This document shows positions 25,890-35,046 of a stretch of DNA of 64,000 nucleotides, one piece after another. Both the position numbers and the translations under genes were made by a program. The notes below the pieces were generated by a model that was not told where the DNA came from, made no database searches, and saw only the letters and a list, made by a program, of their open reading frames with translations. Within the stretch, counting starts at the first letter, position 1. Every line of letters starts with the position of its first letter. This stretch comes from Mesobacillus selenatarsenatis SF-1 (GTDB taxonomy: Bacteria > Bacillota > Bacilli > Bacillales > Cytobacillaceae), in the NCBI RefSeq assembly GCF_000813125.1, contig NZ_BASE01000083.1:1-64000 (forward strand). Direction: 5' to 3'.

Positions 25890-26720
25890 TCAGTTACCAT
25901 TACTTTCATCAGAACCGTTAGTCGAATCTGCCGGCTGCTGCTCTTCTGTTTGATCTTCACTAGATGATTCTTGATTTGTTCCATCTTCTTCATTGCTACT
26001 TGACGATTCCGTGTTTTCTTCTTCGGATGCTTCATTTGCTGATTCAGAGTCCGGACTTTCTTTTCCTTCTTCAGGTGGGTCTTTTGTTTCTTCAGTAGTT
26101 TGGCTTGTATTGGTATCAGTTTTTTCAATGGATTCGGTTGGTTTCTCTTCTGTGACCGTTTGCTCTGTTTCTACTTTCCCGGCAATACAACCCTCTATTT
26201 CAATTGGCTCACTCCAAATTGCTTCCTGGCCTGGTCGATCAGGTTTCGTTACTTTAAACCTATAATGACCATCGCCTGGCAGCTCCTGAAGTTTGGTTGT
26301 TACAATCCTTTCTTTTTCACCAGACTTAATCATTGGTACTTCTCCACTTTCCAGTACTGGACTTATAGGTGTTTTTGTTTCCTGCCCTGTGCCAACCTTA
26401 AACAATTCCCATGTCCATGTAGAGAAGGTCATATCTTCTCCATTGTTATATATTTCTGCATATACTTCCGGAGGTTGACACGAGCCACCTCTTTCAAGTC
26501 CAGCAACATCAAAGTCTAACGAACTTTTATCCCATTCATCAACCGGCCATTTCACATGGATTGAAGCTTGTAATTCCTCTACATCATTAAATGCTGCATT
26601 AGTAAAAGAATTAAGTTGAATGACGGTAAAAATAAGTAGGTACCATACAAGAAGTACTTGCATAGATTTACGGAAAAAGTCATAACGCTTTCTAAACTTC
26701 CTCGATCTAGAGTATCGAAT
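25890..26720 (-). CDS. tapA: TapA-like amyloid fibre anchoring/assembly protein, probable ATT start
   Basis: About 276 residues. After a basic start (RYSRSRKFRKRY) and one membrane span come SFTNAAFNDVEE, then a globular domain with two cysteines (SCQPPEVYAEI, EGCIAGK) and STWTWELFKVGTG, closely recalling TapA of B. subtilis. The last 110 residues are Ser/Glu/Thr-rich and disordered. The open frame runs back to 26933, but GGGAGGGG lies six bases before ATT 26720 and homologs start with a similar RxSRxRKF. The upstream part therefore looks like promoter DNA. It is first gene of the matrix operon. Confidence 0.8.
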   Translation of the reverse strand: MRYSRSRKFRKRYDFFRKSMQVLLVWYLLIFTVIQLNSFTNAAFNDVEELQASIHVKWPVDEWDKSSLDFDVAGLERGGSCQPPEVYAEIYNNGEDMTFSTWTWELFKVGTGQETKTPISPVLESGEVPMIKSGEKERIVTTKLQELPGDGHYRFKVTKPDRPGQEAIWSEPIEIEGCIAGKVETEQTVTEEKPTESIEKTDTNTSQTTEETKDPPEEGKESPDSESANEASEEENTESSSSNEEDGTNQESSSEDQTEEQQPADSTNGSDESNGN

Positions 26721-26840
26721 AGTTCTCCCCTCCCTGTTTTCCTTTTGTTTTGAACTACTCAATGTATGTATGATTTGGAGAACGAAGTTGGTGAATTTTC
26801 TTTTCACTTTTATCAACTTCCCTTGTACCGAACAATTTTT

Positions 26841-27015
26841 GTTCTTTTTAACGAACTTTATATTGTGAGTATATTCTAAGCTGCTGTCTTTGAAAAACCC
26901 CAAATTCGGCCATTTTTTCTTAATAACGCACAAATATCGTTCGTTATCTCTTTTTATCTCTAGTTTTCTTAACTTTTAGTATTTTAAACAGAACGTTTTG
27001 TTTTATATATAGAAC
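26841..27015. promoter_or_regulatory. GTTCT/AGAAC boxes upstream of the matrix operon, SinR-operator-like
   Basis: GTTCTTT at 26841 with GAAC at 26853 forms an inverted pair, and AGAAC occurs again at 26990 and 27011. SinR of B. subtilis represses the tapA operon through GTTCTYT-type boxes. The match is short and only suggestive, but position is right if TapA starts at 26720. Confidence 0.4.
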
Positions 27016-27032
27016 AATATACATATAGAAAA

Positions 27033-27053
27033 CGCCTCCTTAATAAGGAGACG
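27033..27053 (-). terminator. Terminator of the acyl-CoA dehydrogenase operon
   Basis: Stem CGCCTCCTT/AAGGAGACG with one mismatch. On the minus strand it is followed by CGTTTTCTAT. It lies 13 bp after the stop at 27066. Confidence 0.75.
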
Positions 27054-27065
27054 CTATTTGTATGG

Positions 27066-28742
27066 CTATTTTACCAAAGATTTTTCTTGAGGTATGGATT
27101 CGTTCACTATCTCATGAAAATAATCGACTGGTTTTAATTTATCCTTAAATTCATATCCTGATTTCCAAGTCTCTTCTATATAAACCTCCATCACCTTCTC
27201 TGCCCGTTCATCTCCACTCACAGCATAATCGAGCGCATTCACACTCTCAAAAATTCTCACCATCAATTCAGCCACCCGCTTGGAGTGAAAAGTTTTATGA
27301 TCATGAGATGCCGTCTGCAGAGACGACAGCAGTTTTTCGAGCTGTTCTATTCCACCCCGCACCGGCTGAAAATGCTTCCCGTTCATTCCAGCAATCCGCT
27401 CCTTCATCTCCTGTAAAAACAATTCCCCTGCACCAAACTTCTCCATCAACCTCAACACTTCAAGTCCGAGAATGTTAGCTGTCCCTTCCCAAACGGTCAA
27501 CACCTGCGCATCTCTCAATAACCGAGGCGTGACAAAGTCTTCGATATACCCATTCCCACCATGCATTTCAATGGCTTCGTGTGCGAAGTGGACGGCTTGT
27601 TCTGCGGTTTCTTTTTTCAACAAGGCGATGTAGAGTCGATTCAATACAATGTCTTTTTCTGTTACTCCTGGTTCATTCCGCATGACTTTTTCGAACAATG
27701 GCAGGTACTTGAATACGGTTCGGGTTTGGACTTCTAGTTTGACGGCCATTTTTACCAGGGAGTCTTTAATCATTGGGAAATCAGCGAGTTTTTTACCGAA
27801 TGCGTCACGTTTCAGGGCATACTCTCGTGCTTCGCGGTAGGCTCGGCGCATGATGCCGAGGGAGGCGACGGTGTTGCAGACGCGGGAAAGGTTCAATGCT
27901 TCCATCATGTAATAGAAGCCTTTTGTTGGATCGCCAACTACATAAGCTTCTGCTCCCTCAAATTCTACTTCAGCAGATGGAACTGCGCGTACTCCGAGTT
28001 TATCTTTGAGCCTGCGGATTTTGATGCCGTTCAGTTTTCCGTCTTCTTTGCGCCATGGGACAGCGAACAATGTCAGGCCTTTTGTGCCGGATGGTGCTCC
28101 TTCTTTTCTTGCTAAAACCATTGCGACACCGCACATTCCTGCGTTGGAGGCGAAGTATTTTTCTCCGTAAATCTTGTAGCCGGCTGCCGGCTGGACTGCC
28201 TTCACCACGTTTGCGCCGACGTCGGATCCGCCCTGGCGTTCGGTCAGGAAGGTGGCGCCTTCGTATAGAGTTGTTTCTCCTGTTGATAAAACATGGGGCA
28301 GGAATTTCTCTTTTACTTCTTGTGAGGCATACTGGTCCAATAAATAAGCGGTGGCCATCGTTAACGTAACTGGACAGTAAAAGCCGGCTTCGGTCTGGGA
28401 CAGCAGGTAACCTTGAGCATAGGAATAGATATAATTCCCGCGGCGTCCCAATTCCGGAATATTCTTATGAACATACCCGACAATCCCGGTATTATAAGAA
28501 TCCTCGACGGTTTTCCGGTAGCCATCATTCACCCAAACCTCAGAGATGTCATCACCATAAGCATCAAATTTAATCAACTTTGGCTGGCCTTCGCGGTCGG
28601 TGAATCTGGCGCGCTGGTCAATTTCGTTTGCGCATTTTTCGCCGAATGCCAGCAGCTCCCCATCTGCGTACTTGAAAAATTCCTCATCCAATAATTCCTT
28701 CAGCAATGCTTGAAACCGTGGTTCTTCCTTGTAAAAATTCAT
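27066..28742 (-). CDS. Acyl-CoA dehydrogenase family protein (long form)
   Basis: 558 residues. The flavin dehydrogenase core covers about 60-450, with EGATFLTERQGGSDVGANVV, the YFASNAGMCGVAMVLAR strand and VWEGTANILGLEVLRLM near the C-terminus. A C-terminal extension of about 110 residues resembles the AidB-like/long branch. It oxidises an acyl-CoA or related substrate with FAD. The start overlaps the MerR gene (ATGA), so it is the second gene of a MerR-controlled unit, likely in fatty or branched-chain acid catabolism. Confidence 0.9.
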   Translation of the reverse strand: MNFYKEEPRFQALLKELLDEEFFKYADGELLAFGEKCANEIDQRARFTDREGQPKLIKFDAYGDDISEVWVNDGYRKTVEDSYNTGIVGYVHKNIPELGRRGNYIYSYAQGYLLSQTEAGFYCPVTLTMATAYLLDQYASQEVKEKFLPHVLSTGETTLYEGATFLTERQGGSDVGANVVKAVQPAAGYKIYGEKYFASNAGMCGVAMVLARKEGAPSGTKGLTLFAVPWRKEDGKLNGIKIRRLKDKLGVRAVPSAEVEFEGAEAYVVGDPTKGFYYMMEALNLSRVCNTVASLGIMRRAYREAREYALKRDAFGKKLADFPMIKDSLVKMAVKLEVQTRTVFKYLPLFEKVMRNEPGVTEKDIVLNRLYIALLKKETAEQAVHFAHEAIEMHGGNGYIEDFVTPRLLRDAQVLTVWEGTANILGLEVLRLMEKFGAGELFLQEMKERIAGMNGKHFQPVRGGIEQLEKLLSSLQTASHDHKTFHSKRVAELMVRIFESVNALDYAVSGDERAEKVMEVYIEETWKSGYEFKDKLKPVDYFHEIVNESIPQEKSLVK

Positions 28743-29104
28743 TCACTTAGCCTCCCTTTGAATTCAGTCAACAGCCTTTCGATTTCTTCCCTGACCTCAA
28801 CCAGTTCACAAATCCGTTCATTCACTTCTGCGAGCTTTTCTTCCCCGTACTGTATCGTCACCTTCAGCTGTTTTTCACCTGTCCGATCCTCATCGAATAG
28901 CAATACCATTTCCTTGATTTCATCAAGCGAAAAACCAAATCGCTTCCCGCGGAATACGAGTTTCAAGCGTGTTACATCACTAGCAGTGTAAATCCGCCGT
29001 CCGCCTTCAGTCCTGGATGGTGTGAGCAATCCGAGCTCTTCGTAATAGCGGATTGTACGGGGCGTAACTCCAAACTGCTCCGCCAAGTCAGAAATCGTAT
29101 ACAT
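28739..29104 (-). CDS. MerR family transcriptional regulator
   Basis: 121 residues from ATG 29104, which has AGAGG eight bases upstream. The N-terminal HTH is YTISDLAEQFGVTPRTIRYYEELGLLTPSR; a coiled-coil dimerisation helix follows from about residue 80. No cysteine metal site is seen. The layout before an acyl-CoA dehydrogenase resembles LiuR/FadR-like MerR regulators of acyl-CoA catabolism in Bacillus. It probably controls its own operon in response to an acyl-CoA. Confidence 0.88.
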   Translation of the reverse strand: MYTISDLAEQFGVTPRTIRYYEELGLLTPSRTEGGRRIYTASDVTRLKLVFRGKRFGFSLDEIKEMVLLFDEDRTGEKQLKVTIQYGEEKLAEVNERICELVEVREEIERLLTEFKGRLSE

Positions 29105-29199
29105 CAGCAAAACCTCTTTTTTAACAGAATAATCAGTAAATTAATTATACCATTCACGTTAACGTAAAGAGCAAGCCAGATTCCCATTGGGAACCTGGC

Positions 29200-30357
29200 T
29201 TATTTTTTCACATATTGAAGGGGATCGACGCTGTTTGACTTTTCATAGTTCCACTGGCCTTCATGAATCTCAAAATGTAGATGTTTGCCCCTGCTGTCGC
29301 CGGTGTTGCCCATATAGCCCAGCAACTCGCCTTTTTTAATAGATTGACCTGTATTGACTGTGCTTTTTTCCAGGTGGGCATATAGGGTGGTGAAAGTCTT
29401 CCCGTTAATTTTATGAGTGATGAGGACGCAGTTCCCGTAGGTTGCGGAATAATAGGACCGGATGACTGTTCCTGATGCCGCCGCGACCACTTCCGTTTCG
29501 GCCGCTTCATCGGCAATATCGATGCCTGCGTGCAGCCTCCCCCATCTTGGACCGTAGCCAGAAGTCAGCTCTCCTCTAGCTGGCATGATGAATCCCTCTT
29601 CTGGTTGAGCACTACTAAACTCCACTCTCTGTTTTTCTTTTAAAATTGCAATCTCCTGGGATGCGAGGTTGACATAGATCTCGTACATATGCATCAGCTG
29701 TGATTCGCTTTCCTCCTTAGTGGCATGGACAGTTTCAAGCAGTCGCTGCTTCTCCTCGACCTTCTTCTCCAAGTCAGATTTCAGTTTAAGCAGTTTCTGT
29801 TGGTCCTTTTCAAGCAGGATCACATTGTCCTGGAGTGCTTCTTCCTGTTCCTTCAGTGAATCCAAATCAGCTTTGTGTTGTGCCAGCAAATCCTTATCAG
29901 CCTTAATGATTGTCCTCACCGCGATTGCTGCATCAAACAACTGGGACACGCTGTTCGAATCAAAAATCAAATCTACATAGATTCCCAGTCCATCGTTATT
30001 CTGCATCGAACGAAGCCGTTTTTTGATTAATTGCTCCCTGTAATCGATGTTGGAACTGAGCTTTTGGATTTCCTTTTTCATTTCATCTGCAATCTGTTCC
30101 GAAGCATCCAGGTTATTTTGGAGATCCAGGATTTTCTGATTCAGCTCTGACATCTCATCATCCAGCGTCTTAAGTTCGGAAAGATATTTTTCCTCAGCCT
30201 TATCCAACCTTTGGATTTGGTTTTCTTTTTGAGTGAAATTCTCCTTAAGATCGAGGCGTTGTTTGCGGATTTCCGATTGTTTTGCAGATTCAGCAGGTTG
30301 CACGCCTGTTATGACTAGTCCGGCTATTATTGCGACTGTAAAAGCTTTTTTCCTCAT
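29200..30357 (-). CDS. Secreted M23 peptidase with coiled-coil (EnvC/NlpD-like murein hydrolase or activator)
   Basis: 385 residues. A signal peptide (KKAFTVAIIAGLVITGVQPAES) is followed by a long coiled coil from about 30 to 245. The C-terminal M23 LytM domain has HAGIDIA and HLHFEIHEG, so the zinc residues are present and it may be an active endopeptidase. PARGELTSGYGPRWGRLH marks the domain start. The arrangement is that of EnvC/PcsB-type proteins acting on the cell wall during division or sporulation. Monocistronic. Confidence 0.9.
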   Translation of the reverse strand: MRKKAFTVAIIAGLVITGVQPAESAKQSEIRKQRLDLKENFTQKENQIQRLDKAEEKYLSELKTLDDEMSELNQKILDLQNNLDASEQIADEMKKEIQKLSSNIDYREQLIKKRLRSMQNNDGLGIYVDLIFDSNSVSQLFDAAIAVRTIIKADKDLLAQHKADLDSLKEQEEALQDNVILLEKDQQKLLKLKSDLEKKVEEKQRLLETVHATKEESESQLMHMYEIYVNLASQEIAILKEKQRVEFSSAQPEEGFIMPARGELTSGYGPRWGRLHAGIDIADEAAETEVVAAASGTVIRSYYSATYGNCVLITHKINGKTFTTLYAHLEKSTVNTGQSIKKGELLGYMGNTGDSRGKHLHFEIHEGQWNYEKSNSVDPLQYVKK

Positions 30358-30600
30358 CTCACGCCCCCTATGATAGATTCTTTCAACTAGTATAACTCTT
30401 CGAAGCTGCTAAACCTGTCGACTCTTGTAATTCCAATTCCGATCTTTTTTCAGCTTCTTTCCATCAGGTTGAAAGCCGAGTAATCATTATTCACATATAA
30501 TAGTTCCGTACACAACTCCTTCATTTTTCAGCCACATTTTATACATATTGTCAACGTTTTCAACAGTTGTATAAAGAAAACATCCGCTGTACAATGAGTA

Positions 30601-30616
30601 TGTGAAATAAATCACA
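30601..30616. promoter_or_regulatory. Rex-like operator 1
   Basis: TGTGAAATAAATCACA is a palindrome of the type TGTGA-N6-TCACA recognised by the NADH-sensing repressor Rex. It lies about 115 bp upstream of ldh. The rest of the 350-bp intergenic region shows no gene. Confidence 0.7.
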
Positions 30617-30660
30617 AACAAAATAATCAAAAAGATTTTCTTTATTTTTTTTCATTTAAA

Positions 30661-30678
30661 TTGTGAAATAATTCACAA
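30661..30678. promoter_or_regulatory. Rex-like operator 2
   Basis: TTGTGAAATAATTCACAA is an almost ideal Rex box (known consensus TTGTGAAW4TTCACAA). It lies 40 bp before the ldh start and would couple lactate fermentation genes to a high NADH/NAD ratio. Confidence 0.88.
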
Positions 30679-30718
30679 ATAATTATGCTAATCTATTAAC
30701 GTCTAGGAGTTGACCAAC

Positions 30719-31699
30719 ATGCAACAGCATATTAGAAGAGTAGCAATTATCGGAACAGGACTGGTTGGATCTAGCGCAGCCTACTCCATATTGAACCAGG
30801 GAATCTGCGACGAATTAATCATGGTTGATATAAATCAAGAAAGAGCAATTGGAGAGTCACTTGACCTGTCGCATTGTATTGATTTCACCAATTCAAGAAC
30901 GAAAGTCCGTGCAGGCACTTATCAAGATTTGGGCGATGCAGATATCGCAGTCATCACGGCGGGCCCGCCTCCAAAACCCGGCCAGACACGGCTTGACACA
31001 CTGGAAATTGGTGCAAAAATTATGAATGATATGATCCCGCAGATCATGGCGAGCGGCTTCAATGGTATCTTCCTTATCGCATCCAATCCCGTGGACATCA
31101 TCACTTATCATGTCTGGAAGCTGTCAGGATTGCCGAGAAACCGTGTCATCGGAACGGGTACATCCCTTGATTCTTCAAGACTGAAAACCTATTTATCTGA
31201 AATACTCGATGTTGATCCGCGCAGTATTTACGGATACACAATGGGTGAACATGGAGACTCCCAATTCGCGGCATGGTCTCATATATCAGTCGGCGGCAAG
31301 CCTCTATTGCAAATTTTAGAGGAACAAAAAAGACAGCTTGGGGACATCGATTTAGATCAAATAGTTGAAGATGTCAAAAAAGTCGGCTTTGAAATCCTGA
31401 AAAGAAAAGGCACCACATACTATGGCATCGGAAACGCAATTGCTTTCATTACCAAATCAATTTTCAACGATGACCATCGGATCATTGCTCTATCATGTAT
31501 GTTAAATGGTGAATACGGGGAAACGGAGCTTTGCACTGGTGTTCCTGCCATTCTCACAAGAGAAGGAATCAAAGAGGTCGTCGAGCTTCGTTTAACTGAA
31601 GAGGAACAAAGGAAATTCAGGAATTCAACAGCTGTACTCCGCAACTACATGTCCAGCATTGGTTATGATGAAAAAGTTTTAGCAACTGTTCAAGCATAA
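30719..31699 (+). CDS. ldh: L-lactate dehydrogenase
   Basis: 326 residues from ATG 30719, which has TAGGAG nine bases upstream; TTG 30710 is a weaker alternative. The NAD-binding start is [17 protein letters not shown]. The active site has [16 protein letters not shown] and the catalytic MGEHGDSQF histidine. It reduces pyruvate to lactate and regenerates NAD. Two Rex boxes precede it, and a PTS-EIIC-like membrane protein gene follows after 30 bp, probably in the same transcript. Confidence 0.92.
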   Translation: MQQHIRRVAIIGTGLVGSSAAYSILNQGICDELIMVDINQERAIGESLDLSHCIDFTNSRTKVRAGTYQDLGDADIAVITAGPPPKPGQTRLDTLEIGAKIMNDMIPQIMASGFNGIFLIASNPVDIITYHVWKLSGLPRNRVIGTGTSLDSSRLKTYLSEILDVDPRSIYGYTMGEHGDSQFAAWSHISVGGKPLLQILEEQKRQLGDIDLDQIVEDVKKVGFEILKRKGTTYYGIGNAIAFITKSIFNDDHRIIALSCMLNGEYGETELCTGVPAILTREGIKEVVELRLTEEEQRKFRNSTAVLRNYMSSIGYDEKVLATVQA

Positions 31700-31729
31700 T
31701 TCTACTACTAAGAAAGAAGGCGCATCATT

Positions 31730-32743
31730 ATGAAAGATTATGTAATGCCGAGAATATTCAAAGCTTCTACTGGAATCGCACAGGGAATTTTTGTCACACT
31801 GGGAATAGGACTTTTGATTAAAAATATCGGGACAAGCTTTGAAATTGATTCTCTCGTGCAAATCGGGACAATTGCGATTAGTTTGATGGCACCAGCTGTC
31901 GGTGCCGGAGTGGCTCTTATGCTGGGAGCCAATGCTCTCGTCATCTTTTCCGCTATGATTGCTGCTGCGGTGGGCGCTGGTGCTCTATCAATCACTGAAG
32001 CTGGTGTATTGATTAAAGCTGGTGAACCAATCGGGGCATTGCTAACAGCAACAATTGCTACCTTTGTAGGGAAGAGAATCAGCGGAAAAACACCTCTGGA
32101 TATGATGGTCATTCCTCTTGGAACGATATTAATAGCTGGTTTTGCTGGGCTTTGGCTATCAACTGTAATTGCACCAATCTTAACAACTGTCGGCGGATTG
32201 ATTAAAACGTCTACTGCTGGAAATCCATTACTCTCATCAATTATTTTGGCGATGGTTTGGGGCTTGTTCCTTATCTCCCCAGCTTCTTCAGTAGCATTGG
32301 CGATGGCTCTAGATTTAAGCGGCATTGCAGGGGGAGCGGCATTAGCTGGCTGCGCAGCGCATTTCATCGGTTTCTCCATTATCTCTTGGAAAGAAAACCA
32401 GCTTGGCGGCATTCTTGCACAAGGTATGTGCACACCTAAGGTCCAGCTGCCAAACATAACGAAAAACCCTTATATTCTGGTTCCTACCTTGATTGCAAGT
32501 GCCATTGTCGGACCAATTTCCGCACTCGTCTTTAAAATTGAAGCCGGAAAAGAGATTGCTGGTATGGGATTGAGTTCTTTCGTAGCACCATTGCAGCTGT
32601 TGACTTCTTATGACCTAGGCTTCATTTTGCCGGCTATGCTGATCACATATATCCTCGTACCGGCAGCCATCTCATACGGTATTTACCTCATGCTTAAAAA
32701 GTTCGGAAAGATTAAGGAAAACGATTTGAGATTGCCGAATTAA
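31730..32743 (+). CDS. PfoR-like / PTS EIIC type-2 family membrane protein
   Basis: 337 residues, very hydrophobic with eight to ten segments, Gly/Ala rich (MAPAVGAGVALMLGANALVIFSA). It matches the PTS_EIIC_2 family that includes PfoR and lacks the EIIA/EIIB domains. Whether members transport sugar or act as regulators is unsettled. Being co-transcribed with ldh under Rex-like boxes suggests a link to fermentation, for example a solute moved during anaerobic growth; that is inference. Confidence 0.82.
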   Translation: MKDYVMPRIFKASTGIAQGIFVTLGIGLLIKNIGTSFEIDSLVQIGTIAISLMAPAVGAGVALMLGANALVIFSAMIAAAVGAGALSITEAGVLIKAGEPIGALLTATIATFVGKRISGKTPLDMMVIPLGTILIAGFAGLWLSTVIAPILTTVGGLIKTSTAGNPLLSSIILAMVWGLFLISPASSVALAMALDLSGIAGGAALAGCAAHFIGFSIISWKENQLGGILAQGMCTPKVQLPNITKNPYILVPTLIASAIVGPISALVFKIEAGKEIAGMGLSSFVAPLQLLTSYDLGFILPAMLITYILVPAAISYGIYLMLKKFGKIKENDLRLPN

Positions 32744-32787
32744 TGTTGATAAATAGCAGATATACCGCACAGTTCTAGATTAAATCA

Positions 32788-32824
32788 AAAGGGTTTGGAA
32801 TGGTCTCATTCCAACCCTTTTTTT
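32788..32824 (+). terminator. Terminator of the ldh operon
   Basis: Long stem AAAGGGTTtGGAATG / CATTCCaACCCTTT with TTTTTTT at the 3' end. It lies 45 bp after the PfoR-like stop. Confidence 0.92.
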
Positions 32825-33035
32825 CTATGTCGATTGTATAGTAACTAAGCTTGAATTCTGCTGTAAAATCGGGAGCACCTTTCCTATGTTCTGAATCATT
32901 TTTAAGTCATATTTTCAAAAGAGTGTAGAATGATGTTGGCACTTTAAAATTTTGCAACAATTTCATTGGACGTTCATAAAGTAGATTAATGTTTGCCTAT
33001 TTACACCAAAGTGCTAAGCAAATCTGGGGGGATGA

Positions 33036-34046
33036 GTGAAATTGAACAACGCTGCTTTGAAATACGAGTCGAAATTGGACTTAAGGGAGACGGAAGTTGC
33101 AATCAAGAAGACAAAGGATTTTTTTGAAAGCAATCTTGCGGAGGCATTGGATCTGACTAGAGTGTCGGCCCCGATTTTTGTAAAAGGCGGGAAGGGAATC
33201 AATGATGACTTGGCGGGAAATGAACGGATTGTTTCCTTTGACGCACTTGATGTGGAAAACGAAAGGATTGAAATTGTTCAATCCCTTGCCAAGTGGAAAA
33301 GGATGGCGTTGAAGCGATATGGTTTTTCTCAAGGCGAGGGGCTGTATACCGACATGAACGCGATTCGCCGCGATGAGACTCTCGACAATCTTCATTCCCT
33401 TTATGTGGACCAATGGGACTGGGAAAAAGTGATCTCCCGAAAGCAGCGGAACGTGAATACCTTGAGGGTTACTGTTGAAAAAATTTACGATGTCATCAAA
33501 AAGTCGGAAATCTTTTTGGCAAAACTTTATCCTGTTTTAAATCCCACCTTGCCGAAAGAAATAAGTTTTATTTCCTCACAGGAACTGGAGGATCTGTATT
33601 CTGATCTTTCACCAAAGGAGCGGGAGGATAAAATCACAAAGAGATTCGGGGCAGTTTTCATTACTCAAATAGGGCATGAGCTTCGATCTGGACAAAGGCA
33701 TGATTCCCGTTCACCTGATTATGATGATTGGAACCTCAATGGTGACTTGTTGCTTTGGTATCCACCTTTGGAGCGGGCAATCGAGATCACTTCAATGGGG
33801 ATCAGGGTTGATGAAAAAACTCTCTTGGAACAACTGAAGCTGGCCGACCAGGAACAACGCACACAATTGGAGTATCACCAGACGTTATTGAATAAGGAGC
33901 TCCCTTACACCATCGGCGGCGGAATCGGGCAATCACGGCTATGCATGTTTCTTCTGCAAAAAATCCATATTGGTGAGGTGCAGGTATCTGTGTGGAATGA
34001 GGAAACGATTGAAGATTGCCTGAAAAGGAACATACATTTATTGTAA
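33036..34046 (+). CDS. asnA: Aspartate--ammonia ligase (asparagine synthetase A)
   Basis: 336 residues, the normal AsnA size, starting at GTG 33036 behind CTGGGGGGA. Family blocks visible are DLTRVSAPIFVKGGKGINDDL, SFDALDVENERIEIVQSLAKWKRMAL and GGGIGQSRLCMFLL near the end. AsnA makes asparagine from aspartate, ammonia and ATP, using a class II tRNA-synthetase-like fold. Monocistronic. Confidence 0.97.
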   Translation: MKLNNAALKYESKLDLRETEVAIKKTKDFFESNLAEALDLTRVSAPIFVKGGKGINDDLAGNERIVSFDALDVENERIEIVQSLAKWKRMALKRYGFSQGEGLYTDMNAIRRDETLDNLHSLYVDQWDWEKVISRKQRNVNTLRVTVEKIYDVIKKSEIFLAKLYPVLNPTLPKEISFISSQELEDLYSDLSPKEREDKITKRFGAVFITQIGHELRSGQRHDSRSPDYDDWNLNGDLLLWYPPLERAIEITSMGIRVDEKTLLEQLKLADQEQRTQLEYHQTLLNKELPYTIGGGIGQSRLCMFLLQKIHIGEVQVSVWNEETIEDCLKRNIHLL

Positions 34047-34081
34047 AAAAGATCAGTCCCGTCCGGAAGTTTTGCCATTAG

Positions 34082-34108
34082 AAAAGCCACTTCAATGAAG
34101 TGGCTTTT
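34082..34108. terminator. Bidirectional terminator between asnA and sdaAA
   Basis: Perfect 12-bp stem AAAAGCCACTTC/GAAGTGGCTTTT with a 3-nt loop, usable from both sides by the convergent genes. Confidence 0.92.
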
Positions 34109-34113
34109 CCAAC

Positions 34114-35019
34114 TTATTTTTGAATTAAATAATCCACAAGCTTCGACTTCGGCTTCCCAAAGATTTCTTCTTCCAAACGCCGACCGGTTGGTGTTGCCGC
34201 GAGTCCGCCTTCTGCTGTTTCCCGCAGTGCCGATGGCATTGTCTGGCCGATGGCGTACATTGCGCCGATGACTTCGTCGCATGGGATTCGGCTTGTGATG
34301 CCTGCCAGTGCCATATCGGCAGCAGTGATGGCGTTCGAAGCACCCATCGCATTTCTTTTTACACATGGAACTTCCACCAGTCCTGCAACTGGGTCGCAGA
34401 CTAATCCAAGCATATTTTTCAGCGTGATTGCGAACGCATCTGATGATTGCTGCGGAGTTCCGCCAGCCATTTCAACGATTGCGGCAGCAGCCATTCCGGC
34501 AGCTGATCCGACTTCTGCCTGGCATCCGCCGGCAGCTCCGGAAATCGAAGCGTTGTTGGCAACGACAAAACCGAATGCCGCGGTCGTGAACAGATACTCG
34601 ATCATTTCCATGCGTGTCGGGTTCAGCTTTTCTTTTACTGCAAAAAGCGTCCCCGGAACGACGCCTGCTGATCCAGCAGTTGGTGTGGCGCAAATGATAC
34701 CCATTGCCGCGTTCACTTCATTCGTGGCAACGGCCTTGCTGACGGCATCCAATAATAGATTGCCTGCCAGTGATTTTCCGCTTGCGATATAGTTTTGCAT
34801 CAATACCGCATCCCCGCCGGTCAAGCCGGTCTGGGATTTGACGCCACTCAAACCTCTTTCCACAGCCCGCTCCATGACCTGCAGATTATTTTCCATCTGG
34901 GCAATAATCTCTTCGCGGGTACGGCCTGATACTTCTATTTCCTGCCGAATCATGATTTCGGCGATTTTCACGTTATTCTTTTCAGCTAATTCAACAAGCT
35001 CCGCAACATTACGAAACAT
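34114..35019 (-). CDS. sdaAA: L-serine dehydratase alpha subunit
   Basis: 301 residues. Family motifs include GLTGGDAVLMQNYIASGKSL, ATPTAGSAGVVPGTLF and SGAAGGCQAEVGSAAGMAAAA; cysteines near GGCQAE, LVCDP and VPCVKR fit [4Fe-4S] binding. With SdaAB it deaminates serine to pyruvate. It follows sdaAB by 27 bp in one operon. Confidence 0.96.
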   Translation of the reverse strand: MFRNVAELVELAEKNNVKIAEIMIRQEIEVSGRTREEIIAQMENNLQVMERAVERGLSGVKSQTGLTGGDAVLMQNYIASGKSLAGNLLLDAVSKAVATNEVNAAMGIICATPTAGSAGVVPGTLFAVKEKLNPTRMEMIEYLFTTAAFGFVVANNASISGAAGGCQAEVGSAAGMAAAAIVEMAGGTPQQSSDAFAITLKNMLGLVCDPVAGLVEVPCVKRNAMGASNAITAADMALAGITSRIPCDEVIGAMYAIGQTMPSALRETAEGGLAATPTGRRLEEEIFGKPKSKLVDYLIQK

Positions 35020-35046
35020 GGCTTGCCCTCCTGATGATACTCATAT

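Noticed and set aside
26721-26933. N-terminal extension of the TapA-like protein.
   Set aside because: No ribosome site at the outer start; the segment is AT-rich with SinR-like boxes and does not resemble TapA.
31738-32457. 239-codon minus-strand ORF opposite the PfoR-like gene.
   Set aside because: Antisense shadow of a hydrophobic gene, without ribosome site; the plus-strand gene is in an operon with ldh.
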